Assembly (NCBI GenBank): GCA_964540415.1
Contig: CAZIMM010000035.1
Coordinates: 1-19,588, forward strand
Direction: 5' to 3'
From: CAZIMM01 sp964540415
GTDB taxonomy: Bacteria > Bacillota > Clostridia > Oscillospirales > Acutalibacteraceae
Length of the DNA: 19,588 nucleotides
In this document: positions 1 to 8,400 of the stretch, piece by piece
Numbering within the stretch: position 1 is the first letter of the stretch
Layout: the number at the start of each line of letters is the position of its first letter
Notes under the pieces: generated by a model
Seen by the model: the letters and a program-made list of their open reading frames with translations, nothing else
Databases searched by the model: none
Told to the model about the DNA's origin: nothing
Program-made: the position numbers and the translations under genes

Positions 1-10
1 AGCAAGGCAT
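1..10 (-). CDS. start of an unidentified leftward gene (partial, three codons visible)
   Basis: On the minus strand an ATG at 8-10 follows a purine-rich GAGGGGG (20-26) by nine bases, a normal ribosome-binding-site distance. A promoter-like pair and a palindrome lie immediately upstream. Only Met-Pro-Cys can be read before the window ends, so nothing can be said of the product. It has the same orientation as lplA, whose stop is about 165 bp upstream, but seems to have its own promoter. The start is inferred from signals alone and could be wrong. Confidence 0.35.
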
Positions 11-30
11 AAGCAAAAGCCCCCTCAATA

Positions 31-44
31 ATGAATGCATTCAT
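31..44. promoter_or_regulatory. 14-bp perfect palindrome, possible operator
   Basis: ATGAATGCATTCAT is identical to its own reverse complement over all 14 bases. It begins one base downstream of the minus-strand -10 element (45-50), where transcription of the leftward edge gene would start. A repressor dimer bound here would block that promoter. The palindrome is seen directly; the operator role is inference. Confidence 0.4.
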
Positions 45-73
45 ATTTTAATACTTTTTTCAATCAAAATCAA
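45..73 (-). promoter_or_regulatory. sigma-A-type promoter for the leftward edge gene
   Basis: Read on the minus strand: -35 TTGATT (68-73), a 17-bp spacer, and -10 TAAAAT (45-50). Four of six and five of six bases match the consensus. It points to the ATG at 8-10, giving a leader of about 30 bases that carries the palindrome and the ribosome-binding site. Confidence 0.5.
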
Positions 74-113
74 TAAGAATTGCGGAAATACAATTGTTTT
101 GTTTATTTATACA

Positions 114-151
114 ACAAAGTGTCGGTCTGCAGGCACATTTTGTCTTTTTTT
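114..151 (+). terminator. hairpin with T-run between the edge gene and lplA
   Basis: ACAAAGTGT (114-122) pairs with ACATTTTGT (135-143) with one G-T wobble and a 12-base loop. CTTTTTTT follows on the plus strand. As an intrinsic terminator it is oriented rightward, yet no rightward gene is seen to its left. On the minus strand it could still form a hairpin after lplA, but without a good U-tract. Its role is unclear. Confidence 0.35.
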
Positions 152-175
152 AACAGCAAATCTAAAAGAAATACT

Positions 176-1165
176 CTATTTTGCGGTGGAAAAGAACAAA
201 TCAACCAATGCTTGTGGTTTTGCAGATGAAATAAATTTTTGCAATTCGCATTTCACCAGCTTTTCTTTCACTGCTTTTAATTCATATTCCGTACCGTTAA
301 GTGCTTGTTCGAGCGTTGAAATGCTCTCGCAGCCGAAAAAGTCGCCCGTGATGCGGACATTTGAAAGCTCCCCGCCGCAAACATCAAAAGCAACCTCCGC
401 AAAACTGTTGCCGATTCTGCCGCAGGACTTGAAGGCGCAATCCGGGTTTTCCCCGAAATTCCATTCACGAGTCAAATATTTTTCTGCTGCAAGCTCTTTT
501 GCCTGTGCTATGTCCTCGTCGCGAAGCAAGTCCGGAACAAAACCATAACCGCAGAAGCAGTCAAAGAGCCCGTCGGAAAACTCATCGACGGTAATTTTCG
601 GCTCAAGGAAATCGGAGATATTCGCGACCCTGCTTCTTACGGATTCTATTCCTTTATTCTTAAGCTTGTATTCGGGAGGCGTGAGAGCCTTTGAAAGAAC
701 ACCGACATCAACATCAAACATCAGTGTGCCGTGAACAAGCACTCTGCCGTTTTTGACAGCAGTGGCGTTGCCGGAAACCTTGAAGCCGTTAATAAGGATA
801 TCGTTCCTGCCGGAAAAAACAGCGTTTTGTCCGATAGAGCGCAAATACTGAACCACCGGAGTCAGAAACGACTCCATGTCCGGCATACTGTCTCCGTCGG
901 AAATATATGAAAAATTCAGATTGCCCGAATCGTGAAAAACCGCACCGCCGCCCGTCAAACGACGCACGACCTTTATTCCGTTATCCCGGACGAAGCCGAG
1001 GTTGATTTCGGCGTATGCATTCTGGTTGCGACCGATAACAACAGTCGGGTCATTTTGCCAAAGAATAACATATTTCTCCGTACGCCCCAGAAAAAGCACT
1101 TCCTCAATGGCAAGGTTGTAATAAGGATCCCGACAGGTGTTTCGAATTATCAGCGGCTTCTGCAT
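176..1165 (-). CDS. lplA: lipoate-protein ligase A
   Basis: Attaches free lipoate, through lipoyl-AMP, to lysines of lipoyl domains such as 2-oxoacid dehydrogenase E2 subunits or GcvH, in the cytoplasm. The 329-residue product has the family signatures RRLTGGGAVFHD (residues about 68-79), then GRNDILINGFKVSGNA, whose Lys is the expected catalytic residue, then HGTLMFDVDV. A C-terminal accessory domain of about 90 residues follows, so this is a full-length LplA rather than a LipB- or LipM-type protein. An in-frame ATG lies six codons upstream at 1183, but GGAGGT sits between the two, so the start at 1165 is preferred. It is transcribed alone, divergently from the GH43 gene. Family assignment is firm; the exact protein substrate is not visible. 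Confidence 0.93.
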   Translation of the reverse strand: MQKPLIIRNTCRDPYYNLAIEEVLFLGRTEKYVILWQNDPTVVIGRNQNAYAEINLGFVRDNGIKVVRRLTGGGAVFHDSGNLNFSYISDGDSMPDMESFLTPVVQYLRSIGQNAVFSGRNDILINGFKVSGNATAVKNGRVLVHGTLMFDVDVGVLSKALTPPEYKLKNKGIESVRSRVANISDFLEPKITVDEFSDGLFDCFCGYGFVPDLLRDEDIAQAKELAAEKYLTREWNFGENPDCAFKSCGRIGNSFAEVAFDVCGGELSNVRITGDFFGCESISTLEQALNGTEYELKAVKEKLVKCELQKFISSAKPQALVDLFFSTAK

Positions 1166-1171
1166 GGGTAT

Positions 1172-1177
1172 ACCTCC
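1172..1177 (-). promoter_or_regulatory. ribosome-binding site fixing the lplA start
   Basis: GGAGGT on the minus strand lies six bases before the ATG at 1165. It falls inside the extra codons of the longer reading frame that starts at 1183, which argues against that upstream start. Confidence 0.8.
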
Positions 1178-1191
1178 GATCATATGCTATG

Positions 1192-1220
1192 ATTTTAACA
1201 TTTTGACGCAAATGATTCAA
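1192..1220 (-). promoter_or_regulatory. lplA promoter (extended -10)
   Basis: Minus strand: -35 TTGAAT (1215-1220), 17-bp spacer, -10 TAAAAT (1192-1197) preceded by TGT, which makes an extended -10. It lies about 27 bp before the chosen start, so the leader is short. No operator-like repeat is seen in it. Confidence 0.65.
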
Positions 1221-1228
1221 TATTTTTA

Positions 1229-1257
1229 TTGCATCTTTCCATAATTTTTGTTACAAT
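1229..1257 (+). promoter_or_regulatory. promoter of the GH43-serine hydrolase pair (extended -10)
   Basis: Plus strand: -35 TTGCAT (1229-1234), 17-bp spacer, -10 TACAAT (1252-1257) with an upstream TGT. The predicted start of transcription is near 1264, about 40 bases before the GH43 ATG. The promoter is back-to-back with that of lplA and does not overlap it. Confidence 0.65.
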
Positions 1258-1304
1258 AAACTACATACAGTTTTTTCCTAAAATAATCTTGGAGGAATTC
1301 AACA

Positions 1305-2441
1305 ATGATTAGAAAATCAATCTCAATTTTTCTCTCGGCACTGTTGGTTTTTTCGCTCACCGCTTCATTCGCAAACGCAGAGCAGAAAAGCCCTGATTTA
1401 TTTCCGCCGGTGCTTGATTCAATCAAAATAACCGATATTCATCTGCGCGACCCCTTCGTTCTTACTTATGAAGGCAATCATTATCTTTACGGTACGGGAG
1501 CTGTCGGCAGCGGGTACGGTTATTATTTCAGTGAGGACATGAACACATGGTCCGGTCCTTATTCCTGCTTTACTCCCGATGAGAATTTTGACGGCAACGG
1601 CTGCTATTGGGCACCCGAGTGCTTCAACTACAACGGAAGCTTCTATCTCTTTGCAACCTATAAATCATCCGCAACAAATCACAGAGGCGTCGGTATCTTC
1701 AAGGCTGACAGCCCCAGAGGTCCGTTTGCTCTCGTTTCCGACGGACATATCACTCCCGACGATTGGGATTCGATTGACGGCACGCTTTATGTTGACGCTT
1801 CGGGTCAGCCGTGGATGATTTTCGTTCACGAGTGGACAAGCACCTCAGACGGTATCGGCAGAATGTGCATTTCAAAGCTTTCCAGTGACCTCACAAGCTT
1901 CACAACACAGCCTGTTGAAATTTTCCGTGCGAATGACGCAGCATGGGGAAAAAGCAACAAGGTTACGGACGGACCCTTTGTTTACACAACTTCAAACAAC
2001 AAGCTGCTCATGCTTTGGTCCGGTATGAGCGTTGAAGGCTACTGCGTCGGCATTGCGACACCCGGAAACGCAGACGACATCACAGCTCCGTGGGTTCAGC
2101 AGAGCGAGCCGTTCATTCAGAAGGGCGAATATTTCGGCGCCGACGGCGGCCACGCAATGATATTCACCGATGTCTGGAGCAGAGACATCATTGCCTTCCA
2201 TTCTTCAAATAAAGCTCCGGACGAAAGAGTCGTTTTTGCCGAGATTATCGACACAGGAGACTCCATAAAGCTCAAGGCTGTTCAGGACACAGAGGATCAT
2301 TATGACGACGGACTTAATACCCTCAAAGACAATTTGCTCAACATTATTACCACCTTCTTCAAAAAACTTCCCTCGCCTCTTTGGGAGCTTGTCAAGGGCA
2401 TTGCGGTGGGTCTGTTCAATTCAATTAAAAGCCTTTTCTGA
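1305..2441 (+). CDS. secreted glycoside hydrolase, GH43-like (five-bladed propeller)
   Basis: A 378-residue protein with a signal peptide (residues 1 to about 25, cleavage after FANA) and a GH43-type catalytic domain (about 40-330). It probably cleaves arabinose, xylose or galactose units from plant-type glycans outside the cell. Visible signatures are RDPFV (Asp49, expected general base), YLYGTG, YWAPE, and SIDGTLYVD (Asp158, expected pKa-modulating Asp). At the usual general-acid position the sequence reads TDGPFV, with Asp222 where GH43 enzymes normally have Glu. After about residue 335 there is a hydrophobic/amphipathic C-terminal tail (NIITTFFKKLP, then WELVKGIAVGLFNSIKSLF) that is not part of the propeller. 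GGAGG lies ten bases before the ATG. The serine hydrolase follows after 28 bp, probably in one transcript. Substrate specificity cannot be read from sequence. Confidence 0.82.
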   Translation: MIRKSISIFLSALLVFSLTASFANAEQKSPDLFPPVLDSIKITDIHLRDPFVLTYEGNHYLYGTGAVGSGYGYYFSEDMNTWSGPYSCFTPDENFDGNGCYWAPECFNYNGSFYLFATYKSSATNHRGVGIFKADSPRGPFALVSDGHITPDDWDSIDGTLYVDASGQPWMIFVHEWTSTSDGIGRMCISKLSSDLTSFTTQPVEIFRANDAAWGKSNKVTDGPFVYTTSNNKLLMLWSGMSVEGYCVGIATPGNADDITAPWVQQSEPFIQKGEYFGADGGHAMIFTDVWSRDIIAFHSSNKAPDERVVFAEIIDTGDSIKLKAVQDTEDHYDDGLNTLKDNLLNIITTFFKKLPSPLWELVKGIAVGLFNSIKSLF

Positions 2442-2469
2442 TTTTCAATTAATTAAGGAGTGTTGAGCA

Positions 2470-4064
2470 TTGAAACCCGATGCACTGACAGAATCCGGAA
2501 TTATGCGTGCCTCATCCCCTGAGGAGGTCGGCATATCCTCGCATTCAATATTAAAAATGGTTAACACTCTTGAAAGCAATCACGCGGAATATCACAGCTT
2601 TATGGTTATCCGCCACGGAAAGGTTGCCGCTGAGTGCTACCGCTATCCCTTTTCGTCTGACATTCCGCATTGTATGTATTCCGTGAGTAAAAGCATTGCC
2701 GGAACGGCTTTGGGAATCGCGATATCACAGGGATATCTTACTCTTGACACAAAGCTTGTCGATATTTTCCCCGACAAACCGCCACATAAAAAAGACCCGT
2801 ATTTTGACAAGACAACAATCCGTCATTTGATTACAATGACATCCGGCAAGCAACCGTCATATATGCTCAACAAGAGCAAGGGCGATTGGTATTATCACTT
2901 TGCAGATGCAAAGCGGGTTGCACCTCCCGGCGAAAAGCATTGCTATGTAAATGAAAACATTTTTATGGTGTGTTGTGCTCTGCAAAAAGTGCTCGGAAGA
3001 ACTGTCAATGAGTTCTTAACAGATTATCTCTGGACTCCGCTCGGCATCGAAACACCGTATTGGGAAACCGACAAAAACGGTATCGAAGCCGGCGGCTGGG
3101 GCCTGCAAATGAGAACGGAGGACATTGCCAAGGTTGCTCTATGCTATGTCAATCACGGGCGTTACAACGGCAGACAGATTATTCCGGAGGATTGGTGTGA
3201 GCAGGCTGTTCTCAACCAGTTTGAAGTATCCAAAGGCGGAAAGCCGAGCAAGAACCCGGGCTACGGTTTGGGAATATGGCGCAGAAGCGACAACATGTGG
3301 CGATTTGACGGAATGTACGGACAAATTGCGATGTATTGCGAAAAAGAAGATCTGCTGATTGTAACCACCGCCGGAGAGACCTTCACTGAAAGAATTGACG
3401 CCGGAATGAATGAGATTGTCAACAACGGTATCATTGAAGAAGTCCCCTCTTTCGCCGGAAATCCGGAATTGACCCGTGTGCTTGAGAAACAAAAGATTGA
3501 CAATATTCCGATTGCAAACATAACCTCTCCGCTTGAAAGCAGTCTGAACGGCAGAACAATCAAATTCAGACACAGTCTGTTTTCGCGCCTGTGCGGCTTC
3601 CCGCTTAGCGTTTTGCCCATGACCGGTCAGGTTATGTCGAAGGACAGAGCCGGAAATATCAATAATGTCGTTTTTATTTTTCACGGCGACAGCTGCACTT
3701 TGAAATGGGACGAAAAAGGTGCTTCAAATACTGTGTGCTGCGGCATGAGCGGCAATTTTTTGAGCTCTGACGTGTTTCTCNNNNNNNNNNNNNTTCAACA
3801 GCGTTTTGGGTTGATGAAAGCACGCTGGAGGTTTGGATAAGGCTGATGCAGTCAACTTCAAAACGCATCTTGCGCTTCAGCTTTAACGGAAAAAAGGTCA
3901 AAATGAAACCGACAACATTGCCCGAGTTTTCAAACAATGTTGCCGGAGTAAAATCAATATTCAAAAACAGATTCAAAAGCAAAAGAATGAAAAATCTGAT
4001 TGACCGGGCGCTCTATGTTGTTGAAAAAAAGTTTGAATATGTTCACATCGGAAGAATCAAGTGA
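2470..4064 (+). CDS. serine hydrolase, beta-lactamase/class C fold (broken by an assembly gap)
   Basis: A penicillin-binding-protein-like hydrolase of the AmpC/EstB superfamily. The N-terminal domain (about residues 15-315) holds the SxxK motif SVSK (Ser71 nucleophile, Lys74) and the Tyr-x-Asn motif (Tyr159-Asn161). A second domain of about 200 residues follows. No signal peptide is seen, so it is probably cytoplasmic, where such enzymes act as esterases or amidases on small substrates. The start is TTG at 2470, with AAGGAG ten bases upstream. An N-run at 3781-3793 interrupts it. Read straight through, the frame stops at 3840, but a different frame gives STAFWVDESTLEVWIRLMQS and continues to the TGA at 4062-4064. 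The gene is therefore probably intact, about 530 residues, with a mis-sized gap. Its last 8 bp overlap the end of the convergent MFS gene. The substrate is unknown. Confidence 0.8.
3781..3793. other. assembly gap inside the serine hydrolase gene
   Basis: Thirteen Ns. Frame continuity between the two halves of the gene needs a gap length of 2 modulo 3, and 13 does not satisfy this. The N count is therefore a placeholder rather than a measured length. Confidence 0.95.
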
Positions 4065-5322
4065 CTTTCTTGACTTTACAGAAGTTTTTCCAGCGTTTAA
4101 TGACAGGCACGCATATTCCGCAGCCGAGCAGTGCCAGCCCGATACATATGGCAATGCAAACCGTCCAGCCGTATTTTTCGGCGGAAAAACCGAGGCCGTA
4201 GGTTGCAATGGCGCAGCCGAAATATGTGATTGAATTATACAGCCCGGATGCAAAGGAAGTTTTATTGTATTTTGCAAACCTGATAGGCACCATCGTGATT
4301 ATCATATAATTATATGCGTGCATCAGCGAGGTTGTAATTGCGAACAGCACAACACACGCAATCGCCGGCAGCTTGCCCACAAGCAGCAGCACAAGGAACA
4401 CCGGTGCCGACAATCCAATGCAAATGCACGCCGCAAGAACCTCATTGCCGCCGAGATACTTCCTGTAAACCGGAGCGATCACATACGGCCCCGCAAGGTT
4501 GATAATCGGAAGAATCAGTGTCACAAACACCGAAAACGACGGGCTGAGCCCATAGGTTTCGCTGATCATCGTCGGAACCCATGCGGATATCCCCTCCTTG
4601 AGCATTCCGTGAATCGCGGTTGAAATCATTATTGCAACTCCGCCCGAAATAAGTATGAGTGAAGCTGTGCTTTTGTTCACAGAATTGAACTTATTTTCGG
4701 GCTTAATGTTTTCACCGGGCTGTTCGGGTTCAACATCGGTGAGCTTTTTTGAAGCACATATGCTTGTGACAATCCAGATTATCGCGCACACAAACACGAC
4801 TGCGGAGCAAACGGTGTAAATATTTCTCCATCCGAAGAACTTAAGCGAAACAGTTGAAAGCAGATATGCCGTGAGCGTGCCGACCGGCACAGAAGCCGAT
4901 ATGTACAGGCACCATTTGTCCCGTATTTTTGAGTTAATGACGTTGCCGTATATCCTTAAAATCGGCGACCAGAGCATCGACTGCAGAATTCCGTTGATTC
5001 CCCATACCACAGCCAGCTGAGCCGGCGTTTGACAAAGGCTCATTGCAAAATTAGCGGCAGCAGAGCCCGCCATGCCGATTGAAATCATTTTGAACGGTGA
5101 CACTATGTCTCCGAAATAGCCGCTGACAAGCTGACCCGCACCGTAGCACAGAAAGAACGCCGTACCGATAAGTCCGACCTCGGATTTCAGAAAGCCATCA
5201 TTCACCATGCCGGCAACCGCCGCAGAATAATTTACCCTGCCGACATACGCACAGGCATAAACCAGCCAGCATGCGGCAGCAACATAACGCCCGGTTTTTA
5301 TGTCGGGAATCGTTTTTGTCAC
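4057..5322 (-). CDS. MFS transporter, organophosphate:phosphate antiporter-like
   Basis: An integral membrane carrier of 421 residues with about 12 hydrophobic segments, the normal length for the major facilitator superfamily. The N-terminal part resembles the GlpT/UhpT/UhpC group: an Arg in YVGRVNYSAA at the end of helix 1, then GLIGTAFFLCYGAGQLVSGY. That group exchanges sugar phosphates or glycerol phosphate for phosphate. The likely start is GTG at 5322, because GGGGGAG ends five bases upstream; an ATG at 5340 lies before that site. It is divergent from the GH2 beta-galactosidase, with an inverted repeat between them, and convergent with the serine hydrolase. The context suggests uptake of a sugar or glycoside derivative later hydrolysed by the GH2 enzyme. 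The substrate is an inference only. Confidence 0.8.
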   Translation of the reverse strand: MTKTIPDIKTGRYVAAACWLVYACAYVGRVNYSAAVAGMVNDGFLKSEVGLIGTAFFLCYGAGQLVSGYFGDIVSPFKMISIGMAGSAAANFAMSLCQTPAQLAVVWGINGILQSMLWSPILRIYGNVINSKIRDKWCLYISASVPVGTLTAYLLSTVSLKFFGWRNIYTVCSAVVFVCAIIWIVTSICASKKLTDVEPEQPGENIKPENKFNSVNKSTASLILISGGVAIMISTAIHGMLKEGISAWVPTMISETYGLSPSFSVFVTLILPIINLAGPYVIAPVYRKYLGGNEVLAACICIGLSAPVFLVLLLVGKLPAIACVVLFAITTSLMHAYNYMIITMVPIRFAKYNKTSFASGLYNSITYFGCAIATYGLGFSAEKYGWTVCIAICIGLALLGCGICVPVIKRWKNFCKVKKVT

Positions 5323-5327
5323 GGTAT

Positions 5328-5334
5328 CTCCCCC
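5328..5334 (-). promoter_or_regulatory. ribosome-binding site fixing a GTG start for the MFS gene
   Basis: GGGGGAG on the minus strand is followed by five bases (ATACC) and then GTG at 5322. The upstream ATG at 5340 would place this strong site inside the coding region, so GTG is preferred. Confidence 0.7.
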
Positions 5335-5371
5335 TTGCATCGCGGAATAATAATATACTATTGCGATGCAA
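5335..5371. promoter_or_regulatory. perfect 9-bp inverted repeat, candidate shared operator
   Basis: TTGCATCGC (5335-5343) and GCGATGCAA (5363-5371) are exact reverse complements separated by 19 bp of AT-rich sequence. The right arm extends to TTGCGATGCAA, itself a small palindrome (TTGC-GAT-GCAA). The repeat lies between the divergent MFS and GH2 genes, and the spacer holds -10-like AT-rich sequence (TATACT at 5354-5359). Centre-to-centre spacing of the two half-elements is about 26 bp. This suggests a dimeric or tetrameric sugar-responsive regulator controlling both genes. The repeat is seen; regulator and function are inferred. No regulator gene is in the window. Confidence 0.55.
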
Positions 5372-5404
5372 AAATCAAGTTTTTTCAGAAATGGACTGAT
5401 TATT

Positions 5405-8400
5405 ATGGATTTTCCCGCCTACCACAAGTCTCTTGAGCATCTTCATGTCAATTGCGAAAAGCCCAGGGCATATTTTATCCCGTACCACAGCGCTGAAGCT
5501 GCCGTCAAGGGTGAACGGAAAGCGTCAAAGCTTTATACTGACCTGTGCGGCGAATGGAACTTCAGGTTCTTTAACAGTTTTGAGGATCTGAGCCTTGAGC
5601 CGTTTGAATATAATGAAGACTTTGAGCCGATTGATGTGCCGCGCAGCTGGCAATCATATTGTTCCAGGCTGTATGATACTCCGCTTTACAGCAATCTCGA
5701 ATATCCGTTCCCGACTGACCCTCCGCACGTTCCTGACGAAAATCCGTGCGGTCTTTATACAAAAAGATTTACACTCAGCGACGATTGCTCAAATCAAGAG
5801 CTATACATCAATTTTGAGGGAGTGGACAGCTGCTTTTATTTGTGGCTCAATGATGAATTTATCGGATACAGCCAGGTCAGCCACTGCTCAAGTGAATTCA
5901 GAATTACCGACTATGCAAAACTCGGTGAAAACAAGCTGACTGTTCTTGTTGTCAAGTGGTGCGACGGCAGTTATCTAGAAGATCAGGACTGTTTCCGCCT
6001 TTCCGGGATTTTTCGTGAAGTTTACATCCTTTCAAGGCCGAAGGCGCATATTAGCGATGTTCAAATAACCTCTGATATTATTCTGGACGCTTCAACAGCC
6101 CATGTCAAAGTCGATCTTCAGACCGCCGGTGTCCCCGTAAAATGCGGATACACTCTTTTTGAGCCGGACGGAATGCAAATCAAAAATGATGTTTCAAACG
6201 ACGGCAAAATTGAATTCACCGTATGCGACGCGCGGCTTTGGAACGATGAGACACCATACTTATATACTCTTGTGCTTCAATATGAAAATGAGTTCATTCC
6301 GTTCAAGTTGGCACTGCGCCGCATTGAGATAACGAACGGCTGTGTACTTCTAAACGGTAAAAAGGTAAAAGCCCGAGGCATAAATCGCCACGATTCCCAC
6401 CCGAAGCTCGGTCACGCCGTGACAATGAGCGATATGCTTGAGGACTTATATTTGCTTAAAAGAGCAAATTGCAACACAATCAGAACCTCGCATTATCCGA
6501 ATGACCCGCGTTTTCTTGAGCTTTGCGATTCACTCGGTTTCATGGTTGTTGACGAGGCGGACATTGAAACGCACGGCATGGGTTATGAATACGACGACGT
6601 CTGGGACTGGCAGCGCTGGTCTCTGCTTTCAAGCTCACCCGAATGGAAAGACGCATATGTTGACCGTGCCGCAAGGCTGTATGAGCGGGACAAGAACCAC
6701 GGCTGCGTCATCATGTGGTCTCTCGGCAACGAATCCGGTGCAGGCGTCAACCACAGAGCAATGGCGCAATATATCAGAAGCCGCGACAGCCATGCGATTA
6801 TCCATTATGAGAACTCGCATCTGGAATTCAAGGCCGTACCCGAGGGAGAAAGCTTTGCTGACATCTCTGACGTTGAAAGCAGGATGTATGCCGGTGTGAA
6901 TTACATTGACAGATACTTTGCCGAGGAGCTGTCCGACAAGCCGTTTTTCCTGTGTGAATATGTCTGCTCAATGTCCACTGGAGATGTTTACGCCTATTGG
7001 GAGCAGGTGCTGAAATATGACGGCTTTTTCGGCGGCTGCATCTGGGAGTTTTGCGACCACGCGGTGGATTTTTCTGAAAACGGCGAAAATGCAGAATACC
7101 TTTACGGCGGAGACTTCAAAGATTTTCCGAACTGCGGTGTCTGCTGTGTTGACGGTCTGGTATATCCCGACCGCCGCCCACGTCCGGGTTATTACGACAT
7201 GAAACGCGTTTATCAGCCTTTTAAAGCAGATTTCACAGCGAACAGTCAGCTATGCATCGCAAATCACCGGTATTTTAAGGATCTTTCGGATATCAATGTG
7301 AAATACACTTTAAAACAAGGCAAAAAAGTGCTTGCAAGCAGTTACCTTTACAATGTTGATGTGCCTGCACAGTGCTGTAAAGTCTTCGACCTTTTTGAAT
7401 GCAAGCTGTTTGACTTTACAGGCTCTGCAATGCTGACTTTGAGCTTTTTTCAAGCAGAAAAAGAAGAATGGGCTGACGTGGGATATGAAATCGGATTTGA
7501 ACAGTTTGAGCTGATAAAAGATGCAGATGAAAAGCTGACTGTGCTGCCGATTGACGACGCGAGAATTGTCAAAAAGGATGATTTGCTCCCGAATTATACT
7601 CCGACTGCAACAGGTAAAGTTAATGTTTCCGAAAATCAGCGCAAAATCATTCTGTCTGCGGCGAATACCGTTGTGACGTTTGACCGTGCTTACGGCAGAG
7701 TTGAGCAAATTGAAATCGGCGGTTCTCCCCTGCTGAAATCTCCGATTGCTTTTTCTATCTGGCACGCTCCGACATACAACGTCGGCTCATCAAGACGCTG
7801 GATATCCGAGCGCTTCAACCGCATTGTTCAAAAGACATATTCCTCCGAGGTTATTGCAGGCGACGGAACAGCACGGATAAAGTTTAAGATTTCTCTCGGT
7901 GGACCGTCCACGCCGCCCGTCATACACGCGGATGTTGTCTGGACACTGGATTCGAACGGAGTACTCAGTGTTGACGTTGATTCACAGGTACGTGAAAATG
8001 CTCCCCTGCTGCCACGCTTCGGCCTGACATTTGAATTGCGTGAGGGCTTTGAAAGCATGGAATATTTCGGTTTCGGCCCTCTTGAAAGTTACGCTGACAG
8101 ATATCTTTCTCAGCAGCTTGACCTGCACAAGACAACCGTAACAGATAATTTTGAGCACTATATAAAGCCGCAGGAAAACTCCTCGCATTTTGCAACACGA
8201 TATGCTTCGCTCACAAACGAAGACGGGCTGACTTTGCGCTTTTCACCGCTTATCCAAAAAAGCTTCAGCTTCAACGCGCAGCATTACTCTGCGGAACAGT
8301 TGACCTGCACAGCGCATGATTTTGATCTTTATGAACACCCGACAACCTTTGTTTATCTCGATTATGCTGTGAATGCAATCAGTGAAAACGCAGAAATCGA

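Noticed and set aside
3139..3684. Open frame of 181 codons on the minus strand inside the serine hydrolase gene
   Set aside because: It is wholly antisense to a gene with clear catalytic motifs, has no ribosome-binding site and shows no recognisable protein features.
3846..4064. Apparent separate small gene after the first N-gap
   Set aside because: It reads as the C-terminal part of the serine hydrolase. Coding sequence in the same frame begins before its ATG, directly after the gap, and no ribosome-binding site precedes it.
5366..5404. Longer N-terminus of the GH2 protein starting at ATG 5366
   Set aside because: That ATG is within the inverted repeat and has no ribosome-binding site. The extra 13 residues are not expected in the family. 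Not fully excluded.
7310..7765. Open frame of 151 codons on the minus strand inside the GH2 gene
   Set aside because: Shadow of a well-supported GH2 gene, with no start signals or domain features.
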